From assembly GCA_026645575.1 (NCBI GenBank), contig JAPKMW010000099.1:1-44302 (forward strand): a stretch of DNA of 44,302 bases. Direction: 5' to 3'. This stretch comes from Caldilineaceae bacterium. Its GTDB lineage: Bacteria; Chloroflexota; Anaerolineae; Caldilineales; Caldilineaceae. A program made the translations under genes and the position numbers. The notes under the pieces are model-generated. The model did not search any database and was not told the DNA's origin. It worked only from the letters and a program-made list of their open reading frames with translations. Shown here one piece after another: positions 25,401 to 32,272 of this stretch; the stretch's first letter is position 1; each line of letters starts with the position of its first letter.

Positions 25401-26235
25401 CAATGCACTTATGCCGGCGGAGCGTTTGAATGAGCAACATCTGTCGCTTTTCCACCGTTAGCGGCAATTCACCTTCGGGTTGCGCCGTCAAGCTGGCTAG
25501 ACAATCGCCAAGAAAATCGAATAAGGGCTGGGCATTGTGCAAGGATCGCCAGTAAATGCGCGGGAATTCCGACGCCATTTGATGCGCCAGGCGGGTGGCA
25601 AACAGACTCTTGCCGATGCCGCTCATGCCAAAGATGCCGATGGCGCGGCACTTTTCCTCTTGTATCCAGCGCCGGCCTATGGCAAGCTCACTGGGACGGC
25701 CATGAAAATGAGCAATGTCAGGCGCTTCCCCCCAGTCGATGCCGGAAGCGTGCGGAGGGCGTGGGATCGAATTTGCCGGAAGCATTTGCCCATTCGTGGA
25801 CAGGACTTCTTTCGTTTCTGTAAGCAAACCTGATGCAAATGTTGTGTTTTGTCCAATCCAAAAGTATAATGTTGGTACGTACTTTTCTATGGCTTCTGTA
25901 AACTCTGCCGGTGAAAAAAAGTGGTTTACTTCAGAAAGAAGGTCGATCGGCAATCTGACCAACCTGGCCAACTCAATCGCTTCCTCGGCACGACAGCGCT
26001 CATTGTTCAACAGATTTTGGGTAAAGGCGCGAATTAGCGAAAGCAGCCAAGCTGCCGGCACATTCGGTTTTTGATGAACACGCGTCGTAAAGCGGTTTTC
26101 AAAGGTGCTGCGGGTAATCTCGCAACCATCCACCTGCATGCGGGCAACGACCTGGTCGATATTTAACCCGGAGCGCGCTAATAATTGGTTGACAAGCAGA
26201 ATAATACGTTCTTTGTCAGGGTTCACTGGTTTCAT
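22495..26235 (-). CDS. STAND (NB-ARC/NACHT-like) ATPase with 14 WD40 repeats
   Basis: A 1246-aa signal-transduction ATPase of the apoptosis/NLR-like class. Residues 1-115 are helical and resemble the helix-turn-helix or effector-associated region of bacterial STAND proteins. A linker (DWGEAPDIAHFHGR, about 167-180) leads to the P-loop GMSGIGKS (203-210), Walker B CIVVIDHFE, and a sensor segment ILLTSQEK. A helical arm domain follows, then a short pentapeptide-like stretch (LHNVILQDVNFSGCTFRDT). From about residue 620 there are 14 WD40 repeats, each about 42 aa (for example SVAFHPNGQRLASSSEDQSVRLWDV), enough for two seven-bladed propellers. The tail ends NITRVTGLTEAQKAALRALGA. The propellers likely sense a ligand and release oligomerisation of the ATPase. 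Defence, cell-death or regulatory roles are all possible; the output domain is not a recognised nuclease, protease or TIR. Confidence 0.88.
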   Translation of the reverse strand: MKPVNPDKERIILLVNQLLARSGLNIDQVVARMQVDGCEITRSTFENRFTTRVHQKPNVPAAWLLSLIRAFTQNLLNNERCRAEEAIELARLVRLPIDLLSEVNHFFSPAEFTEAIEKYVPTLYFWIGQNTTFASGLLTETKEVLSTNGQMLPANSIPRPPHASGIDWGEAPDIAHFHGRPSELAIGRRWIQEEKCRAIGIFGMSGIGKSLFATRLAHQMASEFPRIYWRSLHNAQPLFDFLGDCLASLTAQPEGELPLTVEKRQMLLIQTLRRHKCIVVIDHFETVMEEGDATGRYRTGYENYGPFLHTLTATHHRSCILLTSQEKPVEFARLEGSGLPIRALTLTGLPAAVAQQLLHSKGLCGDEESWNHFCTRYSGNPLALQLAADAIRELFAGDIAAFLATGTALLHDTRELVDQQFSRLTLLERETLYWLGIERKMVTLETLQQNLVQPVPAAQLLEALHSLRRRSLIEANQYGFSLVTVIQGYITERLVDLIVAEIRAEMPLILRSFALLKTETEEHLRDSQARRLLLPIIEHLRHTWSAETITSRLWQMLQRLQSEQPTTPDYAAGNLLNLLVYLSANFTGRDLSTLSIRQAHLHNVILQDVNFSGCTFRDTTFLETFGSIATVAYSAQGDRLAAGMTNGEIHIWRLDSEAPPLRLQGHTDMVWSVAFHPNGQRLASSSEDQSVRLWDVNSGECLIQIHAHSDWVKSVAFDHTGDHLVSAGHDALVRVWAVATGQSRQGWQAHEGWLWHALYSPDDRLIATAGQDQLIKLWDAATGQWRQTLTGHSAPVRALAFAPNGQILASGSFDHTIKLWDIATGCCLRTLTGPANLIWSIAFSPDGTLLASSADDQSVRLWEVATGEMRHLLTGHHNRVWSVAFHPSGELLVGGGDDQTLRFWDVATGHLVRKQAGYTNQIWSLALPVTHAAGGQLLASGGDDGIVRLWSLSTGQHVRLLQGHRERVRSVAFSPNGQWLASGSDDHTIRLWQTQQGVCHQILTGHTNRVWAVAFSADGRTVASASEDQTVRLWDPASGRTQRTIHHSAGRIWSIAFHPHSGLLAGGADSTAVCLWDAESGEQIQSWRGHQGRIWHVAFSPDGRWLASSSADCTVRLWEVATGRCRYVLEGHSDAVWAVAFSPDGEWLASSGDDQHICLWHVEHGALVHTLHGHQGCVWTLAFADNGLLVSGGQDETIRLWDAHSGAWQQTLRSERPYERMNITRVTGLTEAQKAALRALGAIEYE

Positions 26236-26441
26236 AAGTCACAAGTAAGTTTGTATAGCGTCACACGTTTTTCTAGCAATAGTATGCCGATCATCAACCA
26301 GAAATCCGTCAATAATGACGTATCTCTTATCTACATCTATAGTACGCTTGTTGCAGCTAAGGTGATAGGAAATGGTAACAAGATTACTCCTGTGGGCCTG
26401 GCAACGTTGAAGTTTTCACACATAGCCATAAGGATACGAGA

Positions 26442-27026
26442 ATGCATTTACTGACCACATTGTTGCTTGCACACTTATTTGCTGATTTTCCTTTACAGAC
26501 GAATGGCTTGGCCAAATTAAAGAAAGAGAGTCTGACGGGGGTCTTTCTTCATGTTCTCGTCTATGTTGCCATTACCACGCTCTTTCTTGTTCACCCGCTC
26601 GATTACTGGGCGCTCATTGTTGGCCTGGGTATTGTCCATTTCTGTATCGATGCCTTAAAGATCCGCTACAAACAGACCTTTGAACCCTACTATTTTGTCT
26701 TTGACCAATGTTTGCACTTCTTATCGATTGCGCTTGCCTCCTATTTAGCACTCATCTACTACTATCCGCCACCGACAAGTATTGTCCCGCTTGGCGTTGC
26801 GATCATTGCTCTCGTCTGCGCGTTCCTCCTCGCCTTTATGGTCTTCTGCTGGGTTTGGGTGAACAGCTTGACGGAAGAGCGTGTTCAAAGCCATTTTCTG
26901 CTCAACTGGGCAAAGCATCAGATGCTGGAATTGGAACAGCGGATCGGTCTGGTATTAATTGGCTTTGTCTTTGCCGGCCCGACCTATCAATGGTTGACGA
27001 ACCTGTTTCAGGTGATGTTGAAGTAG
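26442..27026 (+). CDS. DUF3307-family membrane protein
   Basis: A 194-aa membrane protein with about five hydrophobic segments. The start LLLAHLFADFPLQTNGLAKLKK matches the DUF3307 opening (H-x-x-x-D-F-x-x-Q). HFCIDALKIRYK and FVFDQCLHFLSI carry the other conserved His/Asp residues, suggesting a metal or catalytic site at the membrane face. Function is unknown for the family. AAGGA about 9 nt upstream supports ATG 26442. It is divergent from the STAND gene across 206 bp and convergent to the AlaX-like gene, with a palindromic element after its stop. Confidence 0.75.
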   Translation: MHLLTTLLLAHLFADFPLQTNGLAKLKKESLTGVFLHVLVYVAITTLFLVHPLDYWALIVGLGIVHFCIDALKIRYKQTFEPYYFVFDQCLHFLSIALASYLALIYYYPPPTSIVPLGVAIIALVCAFLLAFMVFCWVWVNSLTEERVQSHFLLNWAKHQMLELEQRIGLVLIGFVFAGPTYQWLTNLFQVMLK

Positions 27027-27121
27027 TCATCAAATACTTAGGGCTAATTGGTTGGAGTAGCCTAACGTCCGCAGCCCGAAGTCAGACTCCTAATCGACAA
27101 ATTAGTTTAATCTCGCACGTA

Positions 27122-27175
27122 ACTCTTCAGCTCCTAGCCGCCCCCCCGCAGGGGTGTGGCTAGGAGCTGAAGAGT
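27122..27175. repeat. Palindromic element, CTCCTAGCCGC word family
   Basis: Arms ACTCTTCAGCTCCTAGCC (27122-27139) and GGCTAGGAGCTGAAGAGT (27158-27175) are perfect over 18 bp, with C-rich/G-rich inner flanks. It lies between two convergent genes. The same outer word (GCTCCTAGCCGC and a run of C) forms the element inside the broken gene at 37508-37594. Confidence 0.9.
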
Positions 27176-27248
27176 AGTTACTCCCCTCTTGTGCGACTAT
27201 TTGGCTTATCTATAAGTCAGGCTCTATAGTGTTATGCTCTACTGATAC

Positions 27249-28496
27249 TCAAGCGTCAGCGGCGGCTTTTGCTGCGTCGGTGCTGCTCAGTTGCTCTGTA
27301 ACCAAGGCTATGCTTAGGCTCAGGAGTTGTTGGCTCTGCTCTATGGTAATGCCGCCGCCTTGGGCAAAATCTTCACGTCCACCGCCTTTACCGCCAACTT
27401 GGTGCAAAACATCGCGTAGCAGGTTGCCGACATGGCTTTGGAGATCGGCGGACCGGGCAAAGATCAAGGTGGCCTTCTCCCCTTGCTGGACACTGAACAG
27501 ACAAAGGGCGCCCGGCTGTTGTTGCACTTGCAGGGCAAGCCGTTTAACCAGATTGACATCTCTATCCGCAAAGCGTTGAGTGAGCAGTCGGTAGCCATTG
27601 ATCACGGTGGCTGTTGCAAGCAGTTGTCCAGCCTCGGCGCGCAATAGTTCCTCTTGTAAGCCATCAATCGTTTGTTGCAATTCCTTGATCTGCCCCAAAT
27701 TCCGCTCGACCAGGGCCGGCACCTGTGTAATTTCATTGCTAAAGAGGTTAGCCGCCGCCGTAATTAAGCCATGTTTCACCCGGTAGTCCTGCCACGCCCG
27801 TTGCCCGCACAGAAAGGTAACGCGCACCTGTCCCCGGCGCCGCTCCACTTTGGTTACTTTGATCGGCCCAATCTCCGCCGTGGTGCGACAATGGGTGCCG
27901 CCACAGGCCGAATAATCAAACCCATCAATCTCGACAATGCGAATCGTCCCTGTCACCTTCGGTGGTCGGCGCAGGGGGATAGTATGGAGTTCCTGGTCGC
28001 TGACGAAATAGGCTTTGATTGGTAAGGCGGCGTAGACAAGTTGCATGGCGTCCCGCTCAACCGCTTCGATCTGGGCCGGCGTCACTTCCGGCGTTGCCAA
28101 GTCGAGCGTCGATTCTATCGCGCCAAAATGGACGGCCACTGTTTCAAAGCCCAAGCGTTGATAAAAGAGTTGTGACAGCAGATGCTGCCCACTGTGCTGT
28201 TGCATATGGTCGTAGCGGCGCGGCCAATCGATCTGCCCCGTGATCGGTTCCCATGCTTGCTCCGGCGCCAGCGGTTCGGCCAACAGGTGCAACACTTCCC
28301 CCTGTTCGTTAACCACGACATCCAAAACCGCTTTACCGCCCAAAATTCCCGTGTCGTTGGGTTGACCGCCGGAGGTGGGGTAAAAACAGCTTTGGTCAAG
28401 GATTACCGCCATTTGTCCATTGAGCGTGGTGAGGGTGGTGACATTGGCGGTAAATTCGGTTTGATAGGCGTTGGTGTAGTAGAGACGGGTTGTCAT
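27249..28496 (-). CDS. AlaX-type alanyl-tRNA editing protein with DHHA1 domain
   Basis: Likely deacylates Ser- or Gly-mischarged tRNA-Ala in trans. The N-terminal part lacks the synthetase catalytic core and has the beta-barrel segment SCFYPTSGGQPNDTG. The editing zinc site follows: HSGQH (an HxxxH motif in MQQHSGQHLL) and CGGTHC. A coiled-coil stretch (IKELQQTIDGLQEELLRAEA) leads to a C-terminal DHHA1-like domain ending in GGKGGGREDFAQGGG. That arrangement corresponds to the long AlaX (about 415 aa) seen in various bacteria and archaea. ATG 28496 (MTTRLYY) is preferred over 28523 because aligned family members start there; GAGAG lies just upstream. All four metal-binding residues are present. 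Confidence 0.9.
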   Translation of the reverse strand: MTTRLYYTNAYQTEFTANVTTLTTLNGQMAVILDQSCFYPTSGGQPNDTGILGGKAVLDVVVNEQGEVLHLLAEPLAPEQAWEPITGQIDWPRRYDHMQQHSGQHLLSQLFYQRLGFETVAVHFGAIESTLDLATPEVTPAQIEAVERDAMQLVYAALPIKAYFVSDQELHTIPLRRPPKVTGTIRIVEIDGFDYSACGGTHCRTTAEIGPIKVTKVERRRGQVRVTFLCGQRAWQDYRVKHGLITAAANLFSNEITQVPALVERNLGQIKELQQTIDGLQEELLRAEAGQLLATATVINGYRLLTQRFADRDVNLVKRLALQVQQQPGALCLFSVQQGEKATLIFARSADLQSHVGNLLRDVLHQVGGKGGGREDFAQGGGITIEQSQQLLSLSIALVTEQLSSTDAAKAAADA

Positions 28497-28902
28497 AATG
28501 CTCTCACGATCATGCTTGGTCACGCGTTATTGCTCATTCATTACACATGTAGACACAGCGATTCGGTATTACGCCGTTCTGCGTTCTGTAGTTTATGCTA
28601 CCCCTTCCCACTTTGACAATAATCGGCAAACGAGGTTGGCAATTGAAAGTAGCAATGTGCGTTGCAGGAGTCGGACAATGTTTCGAGAAGATCCGTATCC
28701 CGTGCCACGCAGGGCTTTCAGGATAATTGCGCCCTTGCGCTTGGTTGCAGCTTTCCTTGACCAGTGCTAGGATCAATGCGCAACCACCCGATCATTGTAA
28801 ATCTCAACTTACATTTACTGGAAGATTTAGTAATGTTGTTCGGGTTACAGCCGAACGTACACCATGACTCATACAAAAACTGCTCAACGGGGAAGGCAAC
28901 CT
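28497..28902. other. Intergenic spacer without a recognisable gene
   Basis: About 400 bp between the divergent AlaX-like and PhyH genes. Frames on both strands have no family resemblance. A small hairpin, GTTCGG with CCGAAC (28838-28856), lies about 45 bp before the PhyH start and could be a leader structure. No consensus promoter was found. Confidence 0.4.
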
Positions 28903-29733
28903 ATGAAACCGACCGATTTGGAAATTTATCTTTTTGACCTCAATGGCTATCTAGTCTTGGAAAATGCGCTGACCAAGGCGGAAGTGGACGAATGCAACGC
29001 TTGTTTGGATGAAATTCCGCCCTTGAAAGTGGGGGAATGGTGGGGCTATGTTCATGCCCATTCGTTTGGCACAACCGATGGGTTGAATTTGCAGCAGATC
29101 TATGAAGCGGGGGAACCCTTTGAAAAGCTGATCGACCACCCGTCGTGGATCGAGAAGGTGAAGTATTTTGTGGGCGGCGAAGGCACGTTTGATTACAACC
29201 ACGGCCCGCTCTTTATTGACGAAAACTTTGCCAACTTCCGTGGCCCTGGCGAAGCGATTGGTCTCCACTCCGGCGGTCATACCCATACCAAGCGCACCCA
29301 GTTTCATGTTCACAATGGGCGTTTTCAGTGCGGGCAGATCAACATCCTGCTGGCGCTGACCGACTTTGGCCCCGGCGACGGTGGCACAATGGTGATTCCG
29401 GGCAGTCATAAGGCCAACTTTCAACATCCTGACTTTGAAAAGCATCGCATGGCCCATAACGCCTCGGTTGACGGCACCGCGGGCGCCATCGAAGTGAATA
29501 TGAAAGCCGGTGACGCACTGCTCTTTGTCGATGCCATCTCCCACGGCTCGGCCAAGCGGACGAATCCCGGCCAACGGCGCAATACAGTCTATCGCTATGG
29601 GCCTTCCTGGGGCAATTTCCGCCACGGCTACCAGGCATCGCCGGAACTGCTGGCGCGCCTGACCCCGGAACGGCGTCAGATTGTCCACCCGCAACGGATC
29701 ATCCCGCGCGACCAACAGCGCAAAAATAGTTAA
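28903..29733 (+). CDS. Phytanoyl-CoA dioxygenase (PhyH) family protein
   Basis: A 276-aa member of the Fe(II)/2-oxoglutarate oxygenase superfamily. The N terminus has the usual FDLNGYLVLENALTKAEVDE. The jelly-roll core shows the C-terminal iron histidine in ISHGSAKRTN with a downstream arginine (GQRRNTVYRY) for 2-oxoglutarate, and the conserved PGSHKANF turn. The position of the normal HxD motif reads GLHSGGH, so the first metal motif is H-S-G and lacks the carboxylate. Iron-dependent halogenases lose the acid in the same way, but PhyH relatives with this feature may simply use another ligand. GGGGAAGG (28889-28896) 6 nt upstream fixes ATG 28903 over 28864. The substrate is unknown. The 3' end touches a GGAGAATGG repeat. 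Confidence 0.8.
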   Translation: MKPTDLEIYLFDLNGYLVLENALTKAEVDECNACLDEIPPLKVGEWWGYVHAHSFGTTDGLNLQQIYEAGEPFEKLIDHPSWIEKVKYFVGGEGTFDYNHGPLFIDENFANFRGPGEAIGLHSGGHTHTKRTQFHVHNGRFQCGQINILLALTDFGPGDGGTMVIPGSHKANFQHPDFEKHRMAHNASVDGTAGAIEVNMKAGDALLFVDAISHGSAKRTNPGQRRNTVYRYGPSWGNFRHGYQASPELLARLTPERRQIVHPQRIIPRDQQRKNS

Positions 29734-29816
29734 TGGAGAATGGAAAATGGAGAATGGTTCATGTGTGCTGCATGACTAACCGTTAATGATTAATTATTCT
29801 CCATTAATTATTTTGA
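29731..29816. repeat. Inverted repeat, AATGGAGAATGG word family
   Basis: TTAATGGAGAATGGAAAATG (from 29731) on the left faces TTAATTATTCTCCATTAATT (about 29793-29812) on the right, imperfectly paired. It spans the PhyH stop to the thioesterase start. Similar words lie upstream of gyrB (about 319-352). Confidence 0.65.
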
Positions 29817-29828
29817 TCGTTATGACTT

Positions 29829-30269
29829 ATGGAAAAACAAATTATCACGCGCCAAGAATACAACTACTTCCTCCCCATTGCCACCCGTTGGATGGATAAT
29901 GATGTCTATGGGCATGTCAACAATGTGCAATACTATTCGTTTTTCGACACGGTGATTGGTCATTACCTGATCCATGAAGGTGGGCTGGATTTTCGCCAGG
30001 ATCCGGTGATTGGTTTTGCCATTGAGAGCCAATGCCAGTACAAGCGCGCCATCGCCTACCCCGACCTTGTTGAGGCGGGGTTACGCGTGGCGCGCATTGG
30101 CAACAGCAGTGTGCGCTACGAAATCGGCATCTTCACCGCCGGCTACGAAGAGGCCGCCGCCACCGGCTACTTTGTTCATGTCTTTGTCGATCGCACCAAT
30201 GGCAACCGGCCAACGCCGGTGCCAGAAAAGATTCGGGCGGCGTTGGCGCGGATATTGGTGACTGGGTAA
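29829..30269 (+). CDS. Acyl-CoA thioesterase, 4HBT/YbgC-like hot-dog fold
   Basis: A 146-aa single hot-dog domain protein. TRWMDNDVYGHVNNVQYYSFFDT carries the catalytic aspartate and the helix start typical of the 4-hydroxybenzoyl-CoA thioesterase/YbgC group, and the beta-sheet follows (VIGFAIESQCQYKRAIAYPD). It should hydrolyse short- or aromatic acyl-CoA esters in the cytoplasm; the substrate cannot be read. Its stop TAA (30267-30269) is 12 bp from the next ATG, suggesting translational coupling with the DapF-like gene. Confidence 0.85.
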   Translation: MEKQIITRQEYNYFLPIATRWMDNDVYGHVNNVQYYSFFDTVIGHYLIHEGGLDFRQDPVIGFAIESQCQYKRAIAYPDLVEAGLRVARIGNSSVRYEIGIFTAGYEEAAATGYFVHVFVDRTNGNRPTPVPEKIRAALARILVTG

Positions 30270-30281
30270 TTGGGTGATTTT

Positions 30282-31124
30282 ATGCGTTTTTACAAATATC
30301 AGGCGCTTGGCAATGACTACCTTGTTATTCCCCCTACAGAAGCACCCAATGGCCTCACTGCTGCCGAAATCATTCGCATCTGTGATCGCCACTATGGCGT
30401 CGGTTCCGATGGCATCTTGTTGGGACCGTTGCCAAGCACGGAAGCTGACTTTGGCTTGCGGCTCTTCAACCCGGATGGCGGCGAGTTTGAGAAGAGCGGT
30501 AACGGCCTGCGCATCTTTGCCCGTTACCTGTGGGATGAAGGGCTAGTGCAGGATAACCTCTTTACCATTATGACCCCTGGCGGAAGGGTGACGGCACAGG
30601 TTTTTGACCAGGGTCGGCGCGTGACCGTGGATATGGGGCAGGTTAGCTTTGATAGCACGCGCATTCCGGTCTTGGGGCCGCCCCGTGAAGTTCTCAACGA
30701 AACCATCGACATTGCCGGCCAGGAATTATGCTATTGTGCGGCCACGGTGGGCAACCCTCATTGTGTCGTGCTAATGGATGACGTGAATGCCACCATTGCC
30801 CACACCTTGGGGCCACCCCTGGAAATCGCCCCATGCTTCCCCAACCGCACCAATGTCCAGTTTATGCAGGTGTTGGATCGCCACAATATTCGTATTGAAA
30901 TCTGGGAACGCGGGGCGGGTTACACACTGGCGTCAGGGAGCAGCAGTAGTGCCGCGGCGGCGGTCGCGCATCGCCTTGGCTTGTGTGACAGCCAGATCCA
31001 TGTCCACTGCCCCGGCGGCGTGATCGACATCGGCATTGGCCCCGACTGGTCGATCCGCATGACCGGCGCCGTGACCAAGGTGTGTGTGGGCGAGTTGGCG
31101 GCGGAGGCGTTTACAAGCGATTGA
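30282..31124 (+). CDS. Diaminopimelate epimerase-like protein lacking both catalytic cysteines
   Basis: A 280-aa protein with the two-lobed DapF fold: FYKYQALGNDYLVI at the start, RHYGVGSDGIL, the N-lobe loop EKSGNGLRIFARYL, CYCAATVGNPHCV, and the C-lobe ERGAGYTLASGSSSSAAAAV. In true DapF the two acid/base cysteines are in CGNG and ACGTG. Here they are serines, S72 (SGNG) and S218 (ASGSS). The GT that binds the substrate carboxylate is also changed. The rest of the substrate pocket (E-R of WERGAG, N of GNDY) is kept. It is unlikely to epimerise diaminopimelate by the usual two-thiol route and may act on another substrate or be regulatory. ATG 30282 is chosen over the TTG overlapping the previous stop. 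It is probably co-expressed with the thioesterase upstream. Confidence 0.8.
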   Translation: MRFYKYQALGNDYLVIPPTEAPNGLTAAEIIRICDRHYGVGSDGILLGPLPSTEADFGLRLFNPDGGEFEKSGNGLRIFARYLWDEGLVQDNLFTIMTPGGRVTAQVFDQGRRVTVDMGQVSFDSTRIPVLGPPREVLNETIDIAGQELCYCAATVGNPHCVVLMDDVNATIAHTLGPPLEIAPCFPNRTNVQFMQVLDRHNIRIEIWERGAGYTLASGSSSSAAAAVAHRLGLCDSQIHVHCPGGVIDIGIGPDWSIRMTGAVTKVCVGELAAEAFTSD

Positions 31125-31155
31125 GGTTCAACGGGAACTCATGGGCTTGACAACC

Positions 31156-31214
31156 ATCTTCCCGGAAGGTTTGACAGGATCGTCCAGTTAACAAGACTGA
31201 CCTTCCGGGAAGAT
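31156..31214. repeat. Inverted repeat, ATCTTCCCGGAAGGT
   Basis: A perfect 15-bp pair, ATCTTCCCGGAAGGT (31156-31170) and ACCTTCCGGGAAGAT (31200-31214), lies after the DapF-like stop. Shortly downstream (about 31233-31252) is GACTGAGCTCGCCGAACG, a variant of the TGAGCYTGTCGAA word. Confidence 0.8.
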
Positions 31215-31272
31215 TTACCGGTCAACTCCGGCTCGACTGAGCTCGCCGAACGTCCTGGATTCCTGATGAGCC

Positions 31273-31328
31273 GAGATTGAGAGATAAAGAGATTCAAGTC
31301 ACCTCTAATCTCTTTATCTCTCAATCTC
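31273..31328. repeat. 22-bp perfect inverted repeat, GAGATTGAGAGATAAAG family
   Basis: Arms 31273-31294 and 31307-31328 are exactly complementary, with a purine-rich left arm and a 12-nt loop. It ends just before the SMP-30 stop on the other strand. Sister copies lie at 32204-32272, 34149-34223 and 44216-44248. Confidence 0.92.
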
Positions 31329-31332
31329 TTCA

Positions 31333-32178
31333 TTACCGCACCGGCAACCCTGCCACTTTCGTGCGTATCCGATAAAGCGACGTGCGTGCCGTGACATATA
31401 AACTCTTGCGATCAGCATCGCCCCAGGCGCAGTTGGCCGGGCGCTCTGGGGTGGTGACAACGCCCAGCAATTCACCATTGGGTTGGAAGACCCAGACGCC
31501 GGTTGCCCCGGTCACGTAGAGGTGGCCGGCTTCGTCGATCTTCATGCCGTCGGGCGAACCAGGTTGGGGATGATCCATGTCGGCGATGATGCGGCTGTTG
31601 GTCAGCGTGCCGTCGGCGTGCACATCAAAGGCGCGTACGTGGCGGCGCGGCGAGTCATCGATGTAAAGAATACTTTCATCGGGCGAAAAGGCCAGGCCAT
31701 TGGGCCGATCAAAGTCGTCCACCAGCAATTCAATCGCACCATCGGGCAGAACCCGATAGACGCCATTGCACGGCTGTTCCCGCTCCTCTGGCTGGATGCC
31801 ATAGGGCGGGTCGGTGAAGTAGACCACCCCATTCGATTTGACCACAATGTCATTCGGGCTGTTGAGCTTCTTACCCTGGTAGCGGTCAACAAGCGTCTTC
31901 ACTGTTCCATCCGCTTCTGTGCGCGAAACGCGTCGCCCGGAATGTTCACAGGTCAACAAGCGACCCTGGCGATCCAACGTATTGCCGTTGGCGTTCCCCG
32001 TCGGCTCGCGCCAGACCTGTGCGCCTGTTTCCGGCGTCCAGCGGTAGAGCCGACTGGCCGGAATGTCGGAAAAGATCAACGACCCATCCGCCTGCCAGAC
32101 CGGCCCTTCGGTAAATTGAAATCCGCCGGCAACCAATTCGGGATCGCCGTCTTCGATTAAGGTTTTGAGTTTGAGCAT
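31333..32178 (-). CDS. SMP-30/gluconolactonase family hydrolase
   Basis: A six-bladed propeller lactonase of 281 aa. Metal and active-site segments are FTEGPVWQADG (metal glutamate), LNSPNDIVVKSNGVVYFTDPPYG (metal asparagine), DRPNGLAFSPDE, and SPDGMKIDEAGHLYVTG (the catalytic aspartate). This class opens sugar lactones such as gluconolactone, in the cytoplasm here because no signal peptide is present. It is the last gene of a minus-strand row with a sugar isomerase-like protein, an aldo-keto reductase and a Gfo/Idh/MocA oxidoreductase, suggesting oxidation of a sugar and lactone hydrolysis. GGAGAAACC precedes the ATG. A 22-bp perfect inverted repeat separates it from the gene upstream. Confidence 0.9.
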   Translation of the reverse strand: MLKLKTLIEDGDPELVAGGFQFTEGPVWQADGSLIFSDIPASRLYRWTPETGAQVWREPTGNANGNTLDRQGRLLTCEHSGRRVSRTEADGTVKTLVDRYQGKKLNSPNDIVVKSNGVVYFTDPPYGIQPEEREQPCNGVYRVLPDGAIELLVDDFDRPNGLAFSPDESILYIDDSPRRHVRAFDVHADGTLTNSRIIADMDHPQPGSPDGMKIDEAGHLYVTGATGVWVFQPNGELLGVVTTPERPANCAWGDADRKSLYVTARTSLYRIRTKVAGLPVR

Positions 32179-32203
32179 GGTTTCTCCTTTGGATAGAGAT
32201 TGA

Positions 32204-32272
32204 GAGATAAAGAGATAGAGAGATTAAGCATACCCCGATGGCAATCTCTGAATCTCTCTATCTCTTTATCTC
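32204..32272. repeat. 22-bp perfect inverted repeat, GAGATAAAGAGATAG family
   Basis: Arms 32204-32225 and 32251-32272 are perfectly complementary, between the isomerase-like gene (its stop begins at 32273) and the SMP-30 start. It is of the same word family as 31273, 34149 and 44216. Confidence 0.9.

Noticed and set aside
28497..28902. A small gene in the 400-bp AlaX-PhyH spacer
   Set aside because: The plus-strand frame of about 90 codons and the minus-strand frame of about 80 lack ribosome sites and any family resemblance.
30492..30521. DapF with one functional cysteine
   Set aside because: Both cysteine sites read as serine in the correct frame (KSGNG and LASGSS); the cysteines elsewhere in the protein are not in these loops.
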